A DNA stretch of 64,000 nucleotides from Silvimonas amylolytica (GCF_014645555.1 NZ_BMLY01000001.1:1066187-1130186); one strand, 5' to 3'; positions 48,455 through 58,285 are shown, numbered from the stretch's first letter. The notes: generated by a model not told the origin, from the sequence alone. Program-made: numbers and translations.

Positions 48455-49096
48455 ATGACCCAGAAAAAGAATGCGACCAGCAAAACCTTGTTGCTGGAGC
48501 GCTACCGCCACGTGGCGGATGGCATCGCCACGCTGTTTTTCCCCTATGCAGAAGTGGTCATCCATCACCTGGAGGACCAGTGCATTGCTTACCTGGCCAA
48601 TAACTTGTCCAAGCGGCAGATCGGTGACGACTCTGCGCTGGAAGAAATGCGGCAAGGCGATGCCGAACGCATCATGGGCCCATACGAAAAACTGAACTGG
48701 GACGGCCGGCGCATGCGTTCGGTCAGCATGGTCTTGTTTGATGATGAACAGATTGCTATCGGCGTGATGTGCATCAATTTCAACATTGCTGTCTTTGATG
48801 ACATGCAAGCCGCGCTCAGTCTGTTCATCAAGGGTGCAGGCGTGATCGCCCAACCGGCTGCGTTGTTCAAGGACGACTGGCAAGAACGCATTAATACCTT
48901 CATGCATGGCTGGCTGGCCGAGCGGCAACTCTCGCTCAATACGCTGTCGCGCAATCATCGTCAGGCACTCGTAGAAGCACTGTACGAAGAAGGCGCATTT
49001 CAGCGCAAAAGCGCGGCAGATTACGTGGCCAATGTACTGGGGATGGGGCGGGCGACGGTGTACAAGCATGTGAAGAAACTCAAGGAAAGCGATTAA
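48455..49096 (+). CDS. dauR: YheO-type PAS-HTH regulator, DauR-like
   Basis: The 213-residue protein has an N-terminal YheO-like PAS domain (about 15-125; ADGIATLFFPYAEVVIHHLEDQ, IGVMCINFNIAVFDDM) and a C-terminal DauR-type helix-turn-helix (RQALVEALYEEGAFQRKSAADYVANVLGMGRATVYKHVKKLKE). DauR in Pseudomonas controls the dauBA genes for D-arginine catabolism and responds to D-arginine. The gene follows the DauB-like gene by 75 bases on the same strand, as dauR stays with dauBA. AGGA precedes the ATG. Confidence 0.85.
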   Translation: MTQKKNATSKTLLLERYRHVADGIATLFFPYAEVVIHHLEDQCIAYLANNLSKRQIGDDSALEEMRQGDAERIMGPYEKLNWDGRRMRSVSMVLFDDEQIAIGVMCINFNIAVFDDMQAALSLFIKGAGVIAQPAALFKDDWQERINTFMHGWLAERQLSLNTLSRNHRQALVEALYEEGAFQRKSAADYVANVLGMGRATVYKHVKKLKESD

Positions 49097-49253
49097 CCAG
49101 TACGGCCGGTATAAACCAGGGAAACACCCATTACTGACTTCCCGTATGCGGCCCGCAAACGTCGTAACCACCCCCACAACCTGTCGCTTTTGCACAAGCA
49201 GCACCGTTTTTGCCCAATGACAATGACTACACCTTTGTCACTGGTCAAAAACC

Positions 49254-52200
49254 ATGCTGCAATCCAGCCTCACGCCAATTACCCATCCGCTTGAAGTTAC
49301 GCTGGTCAACACCGAAGCCGGTTACGGCATCACCCTCACGCAACACCCTGCTATCCCCGCTTTGTCTGCGCTCTTGCCTGCCCTGCACAACATGGGCCTG
49401 CAGGTCACGCGTGAAGAACAACAAGAGCGCGCTGGCAAACAAACCCGCCGCTCGACCTTGTGGCTGGACGATGCCTGCACCACACCACTCACGGCCCTGA
49501 CCGACACCCCAAGGCTGGCCGATTTCTTGCGTCGCCTCTTTAGTGGCGAAGCGGAAGATGGCCGGCTGAATGGTCTGGCCGTCGTGGCGGGACTCAACGC
49601 GCACGAAATCATGCTGGTACGCGCTTATGCCAGTTATCTGCGTCAGGCCGGTTGGCATATGAGTCTGCGTTACATGGCCGACTGTCTGCGTCGCCAGCCC
49701 GCCGCCGTGCGGGCGTGGCTGGGTTATCACCATGCCCGGCTAGACCCGCTAATGAGCCGCAACAAGGTGGCGGCTGCCGAACTGGAACGCGTCGCCCATA
49801 CGCAACTGCAACGCCAGATCGCGGCCCTGCAAGATGCCGATGCGGCTGATTTGCTGGAAAAACTGCGCCAACTCGTCGCGGCCACCGTACGCAGCGGTTA
49901 TTTCCTGCACAGCACGCAGGATGCTTTGCCGGCGTATCTGGCCATCAAGCTGGATGCACAGTCGCTCGATTTCCTGCCCAAACCCCGTCCATTCCGCGAA
50001 ATTTACGTGTTTTCAGAACGTTTTGAAGGCGTACATCTGCGCGGTGGCGCAGTCTCTCGCGGTGGCTTGCGCTGGTCGGATCGACGCGAGGATTACCGCA
50101 CCGAAGTACTGGGTCTGGTCAAAGCCCAACTGGTCAAAAACGCCGTGATTGTGCCGACCGGCGCCAAGGGTGGTTTTGTCTGCAAACTGCTAGCGTTTGA
50201 TGCCAGCCGAGAAGCCACTCAGGCAGAAGGTGTGGCGTGTTATCAACTGTTTATCAATGCCTTGCTAGACCTGACCGACAACCTGGTTGAAGGCGCCACC
50301 ATGCCGCCAGCCAACGTAGTGCGGCATGACGCGGATGATCCGTATCTGGTGGTCGCCGCCGACAAAGGCACGGCGAGTTTCTCTGATCTGGCGAATGCCA
50401 TCTCGGTCAACCGTGGTTTCTGGCTGGGCGACGCATTTGCCTCTGGTGGCTCTAACGGATATGACCACAAAAAGATGGGCATTACCGCCAAGGGCGCATG
50501 GGAAACTGCCCGTCTGCGCTTTACCGAACTGGGCATCGACTGGACCCAGGATAGCTTCACCGCCGTCGGCATTGGCGATATGAGCGGCGACGTGTTCGGT
50601 AATGGCATGCTGCTTATGCCGCATCTACAACTGATTGCGGCATTTGATCACCGTCACATCTTCATTGATCCGACCCCGAATACCGCAGCGGCATTTGCTG
50701 AGCGCCAGCGGCTGTTTGCGCTGCCGCGTTCCAGCTGGGCGGACTACAACACAACGCTGATTTCTGCCGGTGGCGGTGTGTATGCGCGTACCGAACGCCA
50801 GATCACGGTGTCCGATACGGCTCGCCAGTTGTTGGGTCTGCAGCAAAACACCCTGACGCCGGATGCCCTGATCCGCGCCATCCTGGCTGCGCCCGTGACC
50901 GTGCTTTACAACGGCGGTATCGGCACCTACGTCAAAGCCCCGCATGAAACCCACGAGCAAGTGCGTGACCGCGCCAATGACCGCATCCGCCTGGATGCCC
51001 CGGAAGTCCGCGCGCTGATGGTGGTCGAAGGCGGCAATCTGGGGCTGACGCAGGCAGCACGCGTCGCCCTGGCTTGCCAAGGGGTGCGCATCATGACGGA
51101 TGCCGTGGATAACTCTGCCGGCGTGGATTGCTCCGATCATGAGGTCAATCTGAAAATCCTGCTGCGCCAGGCGGCTCTGCCCGCCGCTGCAACCAGTACG
51201 CTACTGACCGACATGAGCATGGCCGTGGAACAGGCCGTGCTGACCACCAATCGTGCGCAAGCACGCCGTATTTTGCGGCACCGCCATCAGCCAGGCTTGC
51301 TGGCTGATGCGTGCGCGTTGCTGCAACAGCTGGAAAGTGCCACCGGGCTGGATCGTGCACTGGAACAACTGCCGGTCGATGCCGTCATCCTGCAGCGCGA
51401 ACAACACACCTTGTACGAACCCGAACTGGCTGTGCTGCTGGCACACAGCAAGATGGCGATCAAATCGGCCGTAGTGGCAGGTGCCGGCATGATCCAGCCT
51501 TGGCACCAGTATTTGCTGACGCGGTATTTTCCGCAGCCGGTCCGCACGCTGGATCTGACTGCGCATGCGCTCAAGCAAGAGATCATCGCCACGCGGCTGG
51601 CCAATGAACTGGTCGACCGCGCCGGCATTGGCTTTGCGCATGATCTGGTCCGCCGTCGTGGCTGGCCGCTACTGCGGGTAACAGAAGCCTTCGCCTTTGC
51701 CTGGGCGGCGCTGGATATGGACACCTGGCTGCAACGCCACGATGTGTTGATCACGGCCCTGCCCGCCGCCACACGCCACGCGATTGATGCAGCGCTGGAG
51801 CGTGGTCTTGCCGATGCGGTGAACGCAGTGCTCGCCAGCCCTGCGGTATTAAGCCAGGCCAGTTGGCTCGTGTTTGCCGATCAGTTGGGTGAGTTTGCCG
51901 AAGCACCAGTCATCACGCCGGCATTGTTGCCGGAAGAAATCAACCGCCGTGTGCGTCGCTTTGTGCGGCTATCTGCCGCCACACCGCTCATCGCCCAAGG
52001 TCACCATGCTGCCACCGTACTGAGCGCACTGGAACAGGTCTCACAAGCGACTGGCTTTGTCGGCGTGATGCAGAAACTGGATACCGCAGGGCAAACCGTC
52101 GTCGCCCGGGTTGAGTTGCTACTGACCTCGGCGCTGCTGGCACAACGGGGCAATCAGCTGGAAGACGTCATCGCCAGACTGGGCCTGGCAGACGCCATGA

Positions 52201-52301
52201 CGCTGATCACGGACAGCGCCAGCGAAGAACATCTGGCTGCCGCGGTAGCGCAACTGGATGAAGCGCGCTTTCAGTATGAACTGGGTTTGCATGTCGCTTG
52301 A
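49254..52301 (+). CDS. gdhB: NAD-specific glutamate dehydrogenase, short form of the large (L180) class
   Basis: The 1015-residue protein matches the catalytic and C-terminal parts of the large NAD-glutamate dehydrogenases: SERFEGVHLRGGAVSRGGLRWSDRREDYRTEVLGLVKAQLVKN, catalytic Lys in VPTGAKGGFVCK, FWLGDAFASGGSNGYDHKKMGITAKG, NAD region GIGDMSGDVFGNGML and VEGGNLGLTQAAR. Typical members have about 1,600 residues; the N-terminal 500-600 residues with ACT-like regulatory domains are missing, and nothing like them lies upstream. It oxidises glutamate to 2-oxoglutarate and ammonia with NAD. In Pseudomonas the large enzyme is induced by arginine through ArgR, which fits the location. The ribosome binding site is weak. 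Confidence 0.9.
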   Translation: MLQSSLTPITHPLEVTLVNTEAGYGITLTQHPAIPALSALLPALHNMGLQVTREEQQERAGKQTRRSTLWLDDACTTPLTALTDTPRLADFLRRLFSGEAEDGRLNGLAVVAGLNAHEIMLVRAYASYLRQAGWHMSLRYMADCLRRQPAAVRAWLGYHHARLDPLMSRNKVAAAELERVAHTQLQRQIAALQDADAADLLEKLRQLVAATVRSGYFLHSTQDALPAYLAIKLDAQSLDFLPKPRPFREIYVFSERFEGVHLRGGAVSRGGLRWSDRREDYRTEVLGLVKAQLVKNAVIVPTGAKGGFVCKLLAFDASREATQAEGVACYQLFINALLDLTDNLVEGATMPPANVVRHDADDPYLVVAADKGTASFSDLANAISVNRGFWLGDAFASGGSNGYDHKKMGITAKGAWETARLRFTELGIDWTQDSFTAVGIGDMSGDVFGNGMLLMPHLQLIAAFDHRHIFIDPTPNTAAAFAERQRLFALPRSSWADYNTTLISAGGGVYARTERQITVSDTARQLLGLQQNTLTPDALIRAILAAPVTVLYNGGIGTYVKAPHETHEQVRDRANDRIRLDAPEVRALMVVEGGNLGLTQAARVALACQGVRIMTDAVDNSAGVDCSDHEVNLKILLRQAALPAAATSTLLTDMSMAVEQAVLTTNRAQARRILRHRHQPGLLADACALLQQLESATGLDRALEQLPVDAVILQREQHTLYEPELAVLLAHSKMAIKSAVVAGAGMIQPWHQYLLTRYFPQPVRTLDLTAHALKQEIIATRLANELVDRAGIGFAHDLVRRRGWPLLRVTEAFAFAWAALDMDTWLQRHDVLITALPAATRHAIDAALERGLADAVNAVLASPAVLSQASWLVFADQLGEFAEAPVITPALLPEEINRRVRRFVRLSAATPLIAQGHHAATVLSALEQVSQATGFVGVMQKLDTAGQTVVARVELLLTSALLAQRGNQLEDVIARLGLADAMTLITDSASEEHLAAAVAQLDEARFQYELGLHVA

Positions 52302-52312
52302 TGCCCGGGCAC

Positions 52313-52357
52313 GCGCAATAAAAAACGCCGGCGCAATGCCGGCGTTTTTTATTGCGC
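52313..52357. terminator. strong bidirectional terminator
   Basis: Perfect 20-bp stem (52313-52332 with 52338-52357), 5-base loop. The arms carry a run of six A and its complementary T-run, so it can terminate both gdhB (stop at 52301) and the convergent dgoD operon (stop at 52373). Confidence 0.92.
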
Positions 52358-52372
52358 GTCAAACCACGCCAT

Positions 52373-53521
52373 TTACCATTCTGCCACGCTGCCATCCGCA
52401 TGACGCCACAGCGGGTTACGCCAGTCCGGCGCGTTCTTGCTTCGCTCAATGATCAGCGCTTCATCCAGTTCAACGCCAAGGCCTGGCTTGGTAAACGGCT
52501 TGATATGGCCGCTCTCTAGCGCAAAGTCTTCTTTGTTGAGCACGTAGTCCAGCACTTCGCCGCCCTTGTTGTAATGAATACCCATGCTTTGCTCCTGGAT
52601 AAACGCATTCCAGGAAACAAAGTCCACATGCAGGCAGGAGGCCAGCGCAATGGGCCCCAGCGGGCAATGCGGAGCGAGTGCGACGTCGTAGCTTTCTGCC
52701 ATGGCGGCAATCTTCATGCACTCGGTAATGCCACCCGCGTGGGAGAGATCAGGTTGCAGAATCGCCAGCCCACCTGCCGCCAGCACATTCTTGAATTCGA
52801 AACGGGAAAACATGCGCTCGCCCGCCGCGATAGGAATGTGGGTCTGGGCAGCCAGGCGCGGATAGTACTCGGCTTGTTCAGCCAGCACCGGTTCTTCAAT
52901 GAACAGCGGGCGGTATGGTTCCAGTTCCTTGATCAGCACTTTGGCCATTGGCGCAGTGACGCGACCATGAAAATCCAGACCGAACTCAATCGTATTGCCG
53001 AAGGCTTCGCGGATTTCCGCCACTTTATGGACGGCGCTATCAATAGCCCGGCTGCTGTCGATCACCGCCAGTTCTTCACAACCATTCATCTTGAAGGTGT
53101 CAAAACCGACGGCCACCCGCTCTTTGATATCGCGAATGATATCGGCCGGCCGATCCCCCCCCACCCAGCTGTAGGTTTTGACTTTGTCTCGCACCAGGCC
53201 ACCCAGCAACTGATACACCGGCACGCCCAGCGCCTTGCCTTTGATATCCCACAACGCTTGGTCAATCCCGGCGATGGCGCTCATCAGAATACCGCCGCCA
53301 CGGTAGAACCCAGCCCGGTACATCACCTGCCACAGATCATTGATACGCGCCGGGTCTTGCCCGATCAGGTATTCAGACAATTCATGCACGGCCGCCTCAA
53401 CCGTGCGTGCCTTGCCTTCCAGCACGGGCTCGCCCCAGCCGACGATGCCTTCATCGGTTTCAATCTTGAGAAACATCCAGCGCGGCGGCACGCGCCAAGT
53501 GCTGATTTTGGTGATTTTCAT
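52373..53521 (-). CDS. dgoD: D-galactonate dehydratase
   Basis: The 382-residue enolase-superfamily enzyme follows Dgo[33 protein letters not shown] at the start, [47 protein letters not shown], metal ligands in GLDFHGR, FIEEPVL and AGERMF, and [13 protein letters not shown] with the catalytic His. Length is that of DgoD (382). It dehydrates D-galactonate to 2-keto-3-deoxygalactonate. Last gene of the galactose row, overlapping dgoA by 4 bases, ended by the terminator at 52313. Confidence 0.96.
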   Translation of the reverse strand: MKITKISTWRVPPRWMFLKIETDEGIVGWGEPVLEGKARTVEAAVHELSEYLIGQDPARINDLWQVMYRAGFYRGGGILMSAIAGIDQALWDIKGKALGVPVYQLLGGLVRDKVKTYSWVGGDRPADIIRDIKERVAVGFDTFKMNGCEELAVIDSSRAIDSAVHKVAEIREAFGNTIEFGLDFHGRVTAPMAKVLIKELEPYRPLFIEEPVLAEQAEYYPRLAAQTHIPIAAGERMFSRFEFKNVLAAGGLAILQPDLSHAGGITECMKIAAMAESYDVALAPHCPLGPIALASCLHVDFVSWNAFIQEQSMGIHYNKGGEVLDYVLNKEDFALESGHIKPFTKPGLGVELDEALIIERSKNAPDWRNPLWRHADGSVAEW

Positions 53522-54147
53522 GCGGTTGCATCCTTGTATGCCTGCACAAAGGCGCGCGCCTGATCCTGCGTGCGCGACACCGGCTGGCCCGGTTTATAAA
53601 GGTCACTCCCCAGCCCGGCACCGATGCAGCCTGCGGCTAACCAGCTGGCAAGATTGGCCGGCGTCACGCCGCCCACCGCCATCACGGGCGTCGTTTTGGG
53701 CAAGACGGCCTTGATGGCTTTGATGTAATCCGGGCCAAAAGTATTGGCCGGAAAAACCTTGAGCGCCTGCGCACCCGCCGCTAATGCGGCAAAGGCTTCA
53801 GTCGGGGTGGCCACGCCACAGGCCATGTACTGGCCCAGCGCTACAGCGCGAGTAATCACGGTTTGATCCATATTGGGCGTGACAATCAACTTGCCACCCA
53901 GCCCCGCCAGCGTGGCGACATCTTGCGGTGTGAGCACCGTGCCACCACCAATCAGTGCACGGTCGCCAAAGACCTTCACCGCCTGACCAATGCTGATCTG
54001 CCAATCGGGCGAGTTGAGCGGTATTTCAATTGCATCGAAACCGGCGTCAATGAGCGCGAGGATGTGTTCATTCGATTCAGCTGGCTTAATGCCGCGCAAA
54101 ATGGCGATCAGCGGGAGTTTGGTGGGCCAGGTCATGGGGATGGTCAC
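53518..54147 (-). CDS. dgoA: 2-dehydro-3-deoxy-6-phosphogalactonate aldolase
   Basis: The 209-residue aldolase has the KDPG/KDPGal family pattern: [51 protein letters not shown], the Schiff-base Lys in [18 protein letters not shown], and [29 protein letters not shown]. It splits KDPGal into pyruvate and glyceraldehyde 3-phosphate. Length and IPLNSP motif favour DgoA over the KDPG aldolase Eda. It overlaps dgoD (4 bases) and the upstream SDR (4 bases). Confidence 0.94.
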   Translation of the reverse strand: MTIPMTWPTKLPLIAILRGIKPAESNEHILALIDAGFDAIEIPLNSPDWQISIGQAVKVFGDRALIGGGTVLTPQDVATLAGLGGKLIVTPNMDQTVITRAVALGQYMACGVATPTEAFAALAAGAQALKVFPANTFGPDYIKAIKAVLPKTTPVMAVGGVTPANLASWLAAGCIGAGLGSDLYKPGQPVSRTQDQARAFVQAYKDATA

Positions 54148-54914
54148 TCGTGATAAAGCTGGCTGCGGCCGCCATCAATCAAGATGTCTGTCGCGTTGAT
54201 AAAACGGGCTTCATCCGTCGCCAGGAACAGCGCGGTGTATGCCACTTCTTCCGGCTCGCCAATGCGTTTGCAGGGCAAGAGTTCAGCCTGGTGTTTGCGG
54301 GCCGCAACCGGATCGGGCTGGCTGTTGAAATACGTCTCGGCAATCGGGGTCATGATCAAGCCGGGGGAGATCGAATTCACCCGCACGCCCTGCGCCGCGT
54401 ACTGAATGCCCAACGCGCGCGTCAACCCAATCAAGCCGTGCTTGGCCACCGGATACGGAAACGCACCAGGAATGATCTTGTGACCGTGAACTGAAGCAAT
54501 GTTGACGATGCTGCCTGCCCCCGCCGCCAGCATGTGCGGCAACACCGCCTGGCAGCAGTGCCAGACGCCTTTCAGGTCAACGGCAAAGCAACGCTCCCAC
54601 TCTTCATCCGTGAGCTTGAGCGGATCATTGAACACGTTGATGCCAGCGTTATTGACTAGCACATCAACCCGGCCGAAGCGGGCGATAGTGGCATCAATCA
54701 TGGCATTGACGCCGGCGTGATCGGCCACGTCGGCGGCGAAGACCATGGCGTTTTGCGGGCCGATTTCCTGCACCAGCGCAGCGGCACGCTCATCATCTTT
54801 GCGCACGTTGATGACGACTTTGGCGCCCTCTTTTGCGAACAGGCGCACGGTGGCGGCGCCAATGCCTTGCGCGGCGCCGGTGATGATGGCGACTTTGTTG
54901 TCGAGTCTATGCAT
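54144..54914 (-). CDS. short-chain dehydrogenase/reductase
   Basis: The 256-residue SDR has the cofactor motif TGAAQGIG (about 13-20), NNAG at about 90, and the active-site set Ser in NIASVHGHK and YPVAK. Its role in the operon is not certain: it could oxidise a related sugar such as L-arabinose or D-fucose, or another step of galactose catabolism. A dedicated galactose dehydrogenase candidate lies at 56450. Its start overlaps nothing, but the 637-base gap upstream is full of repeats, so it may be read from a separate promoter; its end overlaps dgoA by 4 bases. Confidence 0.85.
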   Translation of the reverse strand: MHRLDNKVAIITGAAQGIGAATVRLFAKEGAKVVINVRKDDERAAALVQEIGPQNAMVFAADVADHAGVNAMIDATIARFGRVDVLVNNAGINVFNDPLKLTDEEWERCFAVDLKGVWHCCQAVLPHMLAAGAGSIVNIASVHGHKIIPGAFPYPVAKHGLIGLTRALGIQYAAQGVRVNSISPGLIMTPIAETYFNSQPDPVAARKHQAELLPCKRIGEPEEVAYTALFLATDEARFINATDILIDGGRSQLYHE

Positions 54915-55551
54915 GCGGTTTTCTACCGATGAAACAGGTTGTTAGCGCCTTTGGCGCGGGTTTGAACGACGTTTACATACCCGGGGGTGCCCGGGAGCAC
55001 GGCACTTTTCTTTGCTTCGCCAAAGAAAAGTGCCCAAAAGAAAGGCGACCCCCGGACTTTTTCGCTCCGCGATTCCCTCAATCAGTCGGGAGCCTAGGGT
55101 CTCCCTCCCTCAATCGGAAAAGTCCTCGACAGGGGGAGAAGGTCAAAAACAACATCAACAACAACGGCCAAATCGTCGGTGTGCGGGTTTGTAGGGTGGA
55201 TTCGGAACGAAGTGACAACCCACCGCAGGCAGCCCGTCGGGCTGCGAACTGGATTCCCACCTCCGCGGGAATGACGAGGTGGTGGGCGGGGTGAACCTCT
55301 CTTGCAAGCATTCGGTTTGCGGGGTTTGAGTTGCTTTTGACGTTGCTGTTGACCTGCCTCCCCTTCGGCAGCGCCGGGCACCGCGAGAAGCGCAGGGAAC
55401 CCACGAAGTGGGCGCTGTCGCAGGGGGCGCCTTTCTTTGGTTACTTTCTTTGGGGCCGCCGAGGTGGCGAAGCAAAGAAAGTGACGTGCCCCGGCCACCG
55501 CCGGTATCAAAACACCCGCGCCGTCAGGCGCTAAACAATGCTGTCTCAACA
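54915..55551. repeat. repeat mosaic inside the galactose gene row
   Basis: 637 bases without a supported gene between the SMP-30 gene and the SDR gene. It contains two inverted-repeat elements: 55002-55014 with 55021-55033 (13 bp, loop CTTCGC) and 55443-55452 with 55473-55482 (10 bp), the latter related to 24003-24042. It also contains GGGTGGATTCGGAACGAAG at 55196 and a GGATTCCCACCTCCGCGGG segment at 55251, both of a kind that recurs between genes in many betaproteobacteria. Frames in it differ in codon use from real neighbours. Confidence 0.75.
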
Positions 55552-56442
55552 TCACACCGCACCCAGCCAGCGGTTTTCAGGCAGCCCCCGCACATCCCCC
55601 ATCGGGATGGCCAGGATCGCGCCAGCCAGCGGCTCTTGCGCAATGGCCGCTGCGTCGAGGTCCTCGCGGGCCGTGGAGATATACAAAATGTTCAGCGCCG
55701 GGCCGCCAAAGGCGACACAGCTGGGTTGCGATACCGGCAGCGGAATCACGCGGTCCACGCTGCCATCAGGCCGATAACGAACCACACGCTGGCCGTACCA
55801 CTCGGCATTCCACAAACAGCCCTCGTCATCGATGCACGAGCCATCCGGATGCACACGGGCGTCACCGGGATCAGCAAACAAACGGGGGTTGCTGATAGCG
55901 CCGGTGTCCTGGTCGTAGTCGCTTTGCATCAGCACGTGCAAACGGGAATCGCACCAGTACAGCGTGCCGCCGTCCGGGCTGAAGCACAGGCTGTTGGGGA
56001 TGGCGATCTGTGGCAGGTCCAGCTTTTGCAGCCGGCCATGCGTGTCAAAGCGGTACCAACTACCGGTGGCACGGCGGCCGCGTTCGTTCTGGGTCCCAAA
56101 CACCAGATTGCCCGCGCGATCGCAGCGGCCATCGTTGGTACGCGTTTCCAGAATATGCGGCTCAACGGACGCCATACGTTTGAGCGTGCCGGTTTCCGTA
56201 TTGAACAACGCCAGGCCGCCTTCCAGCGCCAGTAGCAGCACATCATGCCGGCGAGTCAGCGCAAAGCAGCCAATCCGTTGCGGCAGAATCCAGTAGCGCT
56301 CTTCGCCACTGGATGGATCAAGCCGCCACAGTTCGCGGGCGTTGATGTTGGTCCACCAGACATGGCCAGTGGCGTCGTCGTATTGCACGCCCTCGGCCAG
56401 CTGGAACTGGCCTTCACAGGCCACATGGATGGTTTCGGTCAT
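55552..56442 (-). CDS. SMP-30/gluconolactonase family lactonase
   Basis: The 296-residue protein has the six-bladed propeller pattern: Glu in QLAEGVQYD, WTNINARELWRLDPSSGEERYW, Asn/Asp in ETRTNDGRCDRAGNLVFGT, and Asp in GGTLYWCDSRLHVL, which bind the divalent metal. In this context it should hydrolyse D-galactono-1,4(5)-lactone to galactonate; members also use arabinono- or gluconolactone. ATG 56442 is 8 bases after the stop of the galactose dehydrogenase gene, so they are coupled. Start at 56475 would overlap that gene and is rejected. Confidence 0.9.
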   Translation of the reverse strand: MTETIHVACEGQFQLAEGVQYDDATGHVWWTNINARELWRLDPSSGEERYWILPQRIGCFALTRRHDVLLLALEGGLALFNTETGTLKRMASVEPHILETRTNDGRCDRAGNLVFGTQNERGRRATGSWYRFDTHGRLQKLDLPQIAIPNSLCFSPDGGTLYWCDSRLHVLMQSDYDQDTGAISNPRLFADPGDARVHPDGSCIDDEGCLWNAEWYGQRVVRYRPDGSVDRVIPLPVSQPSCVAFGGPALNILYISTAREDLDAAAIAQEPLAGAILAIPMGDVRGLPENRWLGAV

Positions 56443-56449
56443 GGCTCGT

Positions 56450-57217
56450 TCAGGTCCAGCCGCCATCAATGACAAAACTCTGAGCCGTGATCATGGCGCT
56501 GTCGTCTGCCGCCATGAACAGCGCCAGCGAGGCCACGTGTTCCGGCATCACGCGGCCGGGCAGGCACTGGGCGCGGTCGATCTCGCGTTCGGCTTCGTCA
56601 TCCACCCACATCCGCAGTTGCTTGTCGGTCATGGTCCAGCCGGGGACCAGCACGTTGGCGCGGATGTTATGCGGGCCCAGTTCCCGCGCCAGCGAGCGCG
56701 TCAGACCGTGAATGGCCGCCTTGCATGTGGCATAGGCCGGGTAATCCGGCGCCTTGATCATCCAGCTGGTTGAACCCAGGTTGATGATGGAACCACCGCC
56801 CGCCTGTTTCATGTCGTCCACGACCGCCTGCGCCGCGAAAAACTGGTGACGCAAGTTGGTATGCATGGCGTTGTCCCAGAACTCTGGCGTGACTTCTTCT
56901 ACCCGCCGTCGCTGGTCGTTGGCGGCATTGTTAATCAGCACCGTGACCGGGCCATGCGCGCTGCGGGCACGGGCAATGGCGGCTTTCAGGGCCTCCACGT
57001 CCGTGACATCGCACTGCATGAACAACGGCTCAAACGGGCAGCGGCCAGCCAGTTCGGCCACGAGCGTCATACCGGCATCGACATTGCGGCCAATAAACGC
57101 CACCCGTGCGCCCTGGTGGGCAAAGGCCTGCACCAGCGTGCGACCAATGCCGCTGGTGCCGCCGCTGACAAAGACACTCTTGTCCGCAAGGCTTGGATAC
57201 ATGGCCAGCAGGTTCAT
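56450..57217 (-). CDS. SDR-type D-galactose 1-dehydrogenase
   Basis: The 255-residue SDR resembles rhizobial SDR galactose dehydrogenases: KSVFVSGGTSGIGRTLVQAFAHQGARVAFIGRN, NNAANDQRRRVEEVTPEFWDNAMHTNLRHQFF, GSIINLGSTSW, YATCK, and the C-terminal TAQSFVIDGGWT. Asn-Leu-Arg-His in the core and the C-terminal end fit this subgroup. It would oxidise D-galactose (or L-arabinose) to the lactone with NAD(P). It is 25 bases after the araH stop and 7 bases before the lactonase gene. Confidence 0.82.
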   Translation of the reverse strand: MNLLAMYPSLADKSVFVSGGTSGIGRTLVQAFAHQGARVAFIGRNVDAGMTLVAELAGRCPFEPLFMQCDVTDVEALKAAIARARSAHGPVTVLINNAANDQRRRVEEVTPEFWDNAMHTNLRHQFFAAQAVVDDMKQAGGGSIINLGSTSWMIKAPDYPAYATCKAAIHGLTRSLARELGPHNIRANVLVPGWTMTDKQLRMWVDDEAEREIDRAQCLPGRVMPEHVASLALFMAADDSAMITAQSFVIDGGWT

Positions 57218-57242
57218 GGCTAAGTCCCTCTTGCCGTCTCGT

Positions 57243-58268
57243 TCAGGACTGACCGCGGTTCTTCAGCTGGTCGATCAACACGGCAAAGTACAGAATGCCG
57301 GCGCGGACCAGATACTGATAGAACGCATCAATGTTCTGCAGGTTCATGGCGTTTTGCACCATGCCCATGATCAGCACGCCCACGATCACACCGCTGATGC
57401 TGGCGCGACCACCGGCCAAAGAGACGCCGCCCAACACGCACGCTGCAATCACATCCAGCTCAAAGCCCTGGCCGGAGTTCGGCTGACCGGAGGTAATGCG
57501 CGAAGCCAGAATCACCCCGGCCAGCGCCGCAATCACGCCTTGCACCAGGAAGATATAGATACGGGTGCGATCCACATTCACGCCGGCCAGACGGGCTGCG
57601 TCCGGGTTGCCGCCGATGGCCAGCGTGTTGCGGCCATATACGGTCTTGTTGAGCATCACGCCAAACAGTACAAAGCAGGCGACGCAGAACCAGATCGGGA
57701 TCGGCACACCAAACAGGTCGTTGTTGCCGATATTGAAAAAGGCTTCGTTGGAGATACCGACGGCCTGGCCGTCCGACGCAATAAACGCCAGACCGCGCAC
57801 TGCGCCCATGGTCACGAGCGTGGTGATCAGCGCGTTGATGCGGAACTTGGCAATGGTGGCACCGTTAAACAGGCCAATCGCCGCGCCAGCCAGCAAGCTC
57901 ACGCCAATCCCCAGCGAGATACTGCCCGTGCGGTTGATAATCATGGCGCACAGCACGCCGGCAAACGCGATGGTGGAGCCGACTGAGAGGTCAAAATCGC
58001 GCGAGGCCAGACAGAACATCATGGTGCAGGCCACCATGCCGATCTGCGACACCGACAGCGCCAGACCCATCATGTTGCGCCAGCTAAAGAAGTACTGGAC
58101 GGTGAACGACAGCACGACAAACAACGCCAGGAAAATGAGGATGATGCTGTACTCACTGGCGAACTTGAGCAGCTTTTGCTGGTTCATGATTTTGCTTCCC
58201 TGTTGCGGGGCAGCCGGCGTCAGAGCGGGGCCGGTTGCCGGAATGGGTTGTTGTTCGAGTTGGGACAT
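57243..58268 (-). CDS. araH: AraH-type sugar ABC importer permease
   Basis: The 341-residue permease follows E. coli AraH rather than MglC or RbsC: VACTMMFCLASRDFDLSVGSTIAFAGV, INALITTLVTMGAVRGLAFIASDGQAVGISNEAFF, FGVMLNKTVYGRNTLAIGGNPDAARLAGVNVDRTRI, and LASRITSGQPNSGQGFELDVIAACVLGGVSLAGG. About nine to ten membrane segments. A start at the internal ATG 58186 (MNQQKLL) is also possible. It forms the channel for the sugar importer with AraG and AraF. Confidence 0.93.
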   Translation of the reverse strand: MSQLEQQPIPATGPALTPAAPQQGSKIMNQQKLLKFASEYSIILIFLALFVVLSFTVQYFFSWRNMMGLALSVSQIGMVACTMMFCLASRDFDLSVGSTIAFAGVLCAMIINRTGSISLGIGVSLLAGAAIGLFNGATIAKFRINALITTLVTMGAVRGLAFIASDGQAVGISNEAFFNIGNNDLFGVPIPIWFCVACFVLFGVMLNKTVYGRNTLAIGGNPDAARLAGVNVDRTRIYIFLVQGVIAALAGVILASRITSGQPNSGQGFELDVIAACVLGGVSLAGGRASISGVIVGVLIMGMVQNAMNLQNIDAFYQYLVRAGILYFAVLIDQLKNRGQS

Positions 58269-58285
58269 GTTGGTTCTCTACCTGA

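Noticed and set aside
55331..55534. short plus frames in the repeat mosaic
   Set aside because: They arise from repeat sequence; codon use and composition differ from genes nearby.
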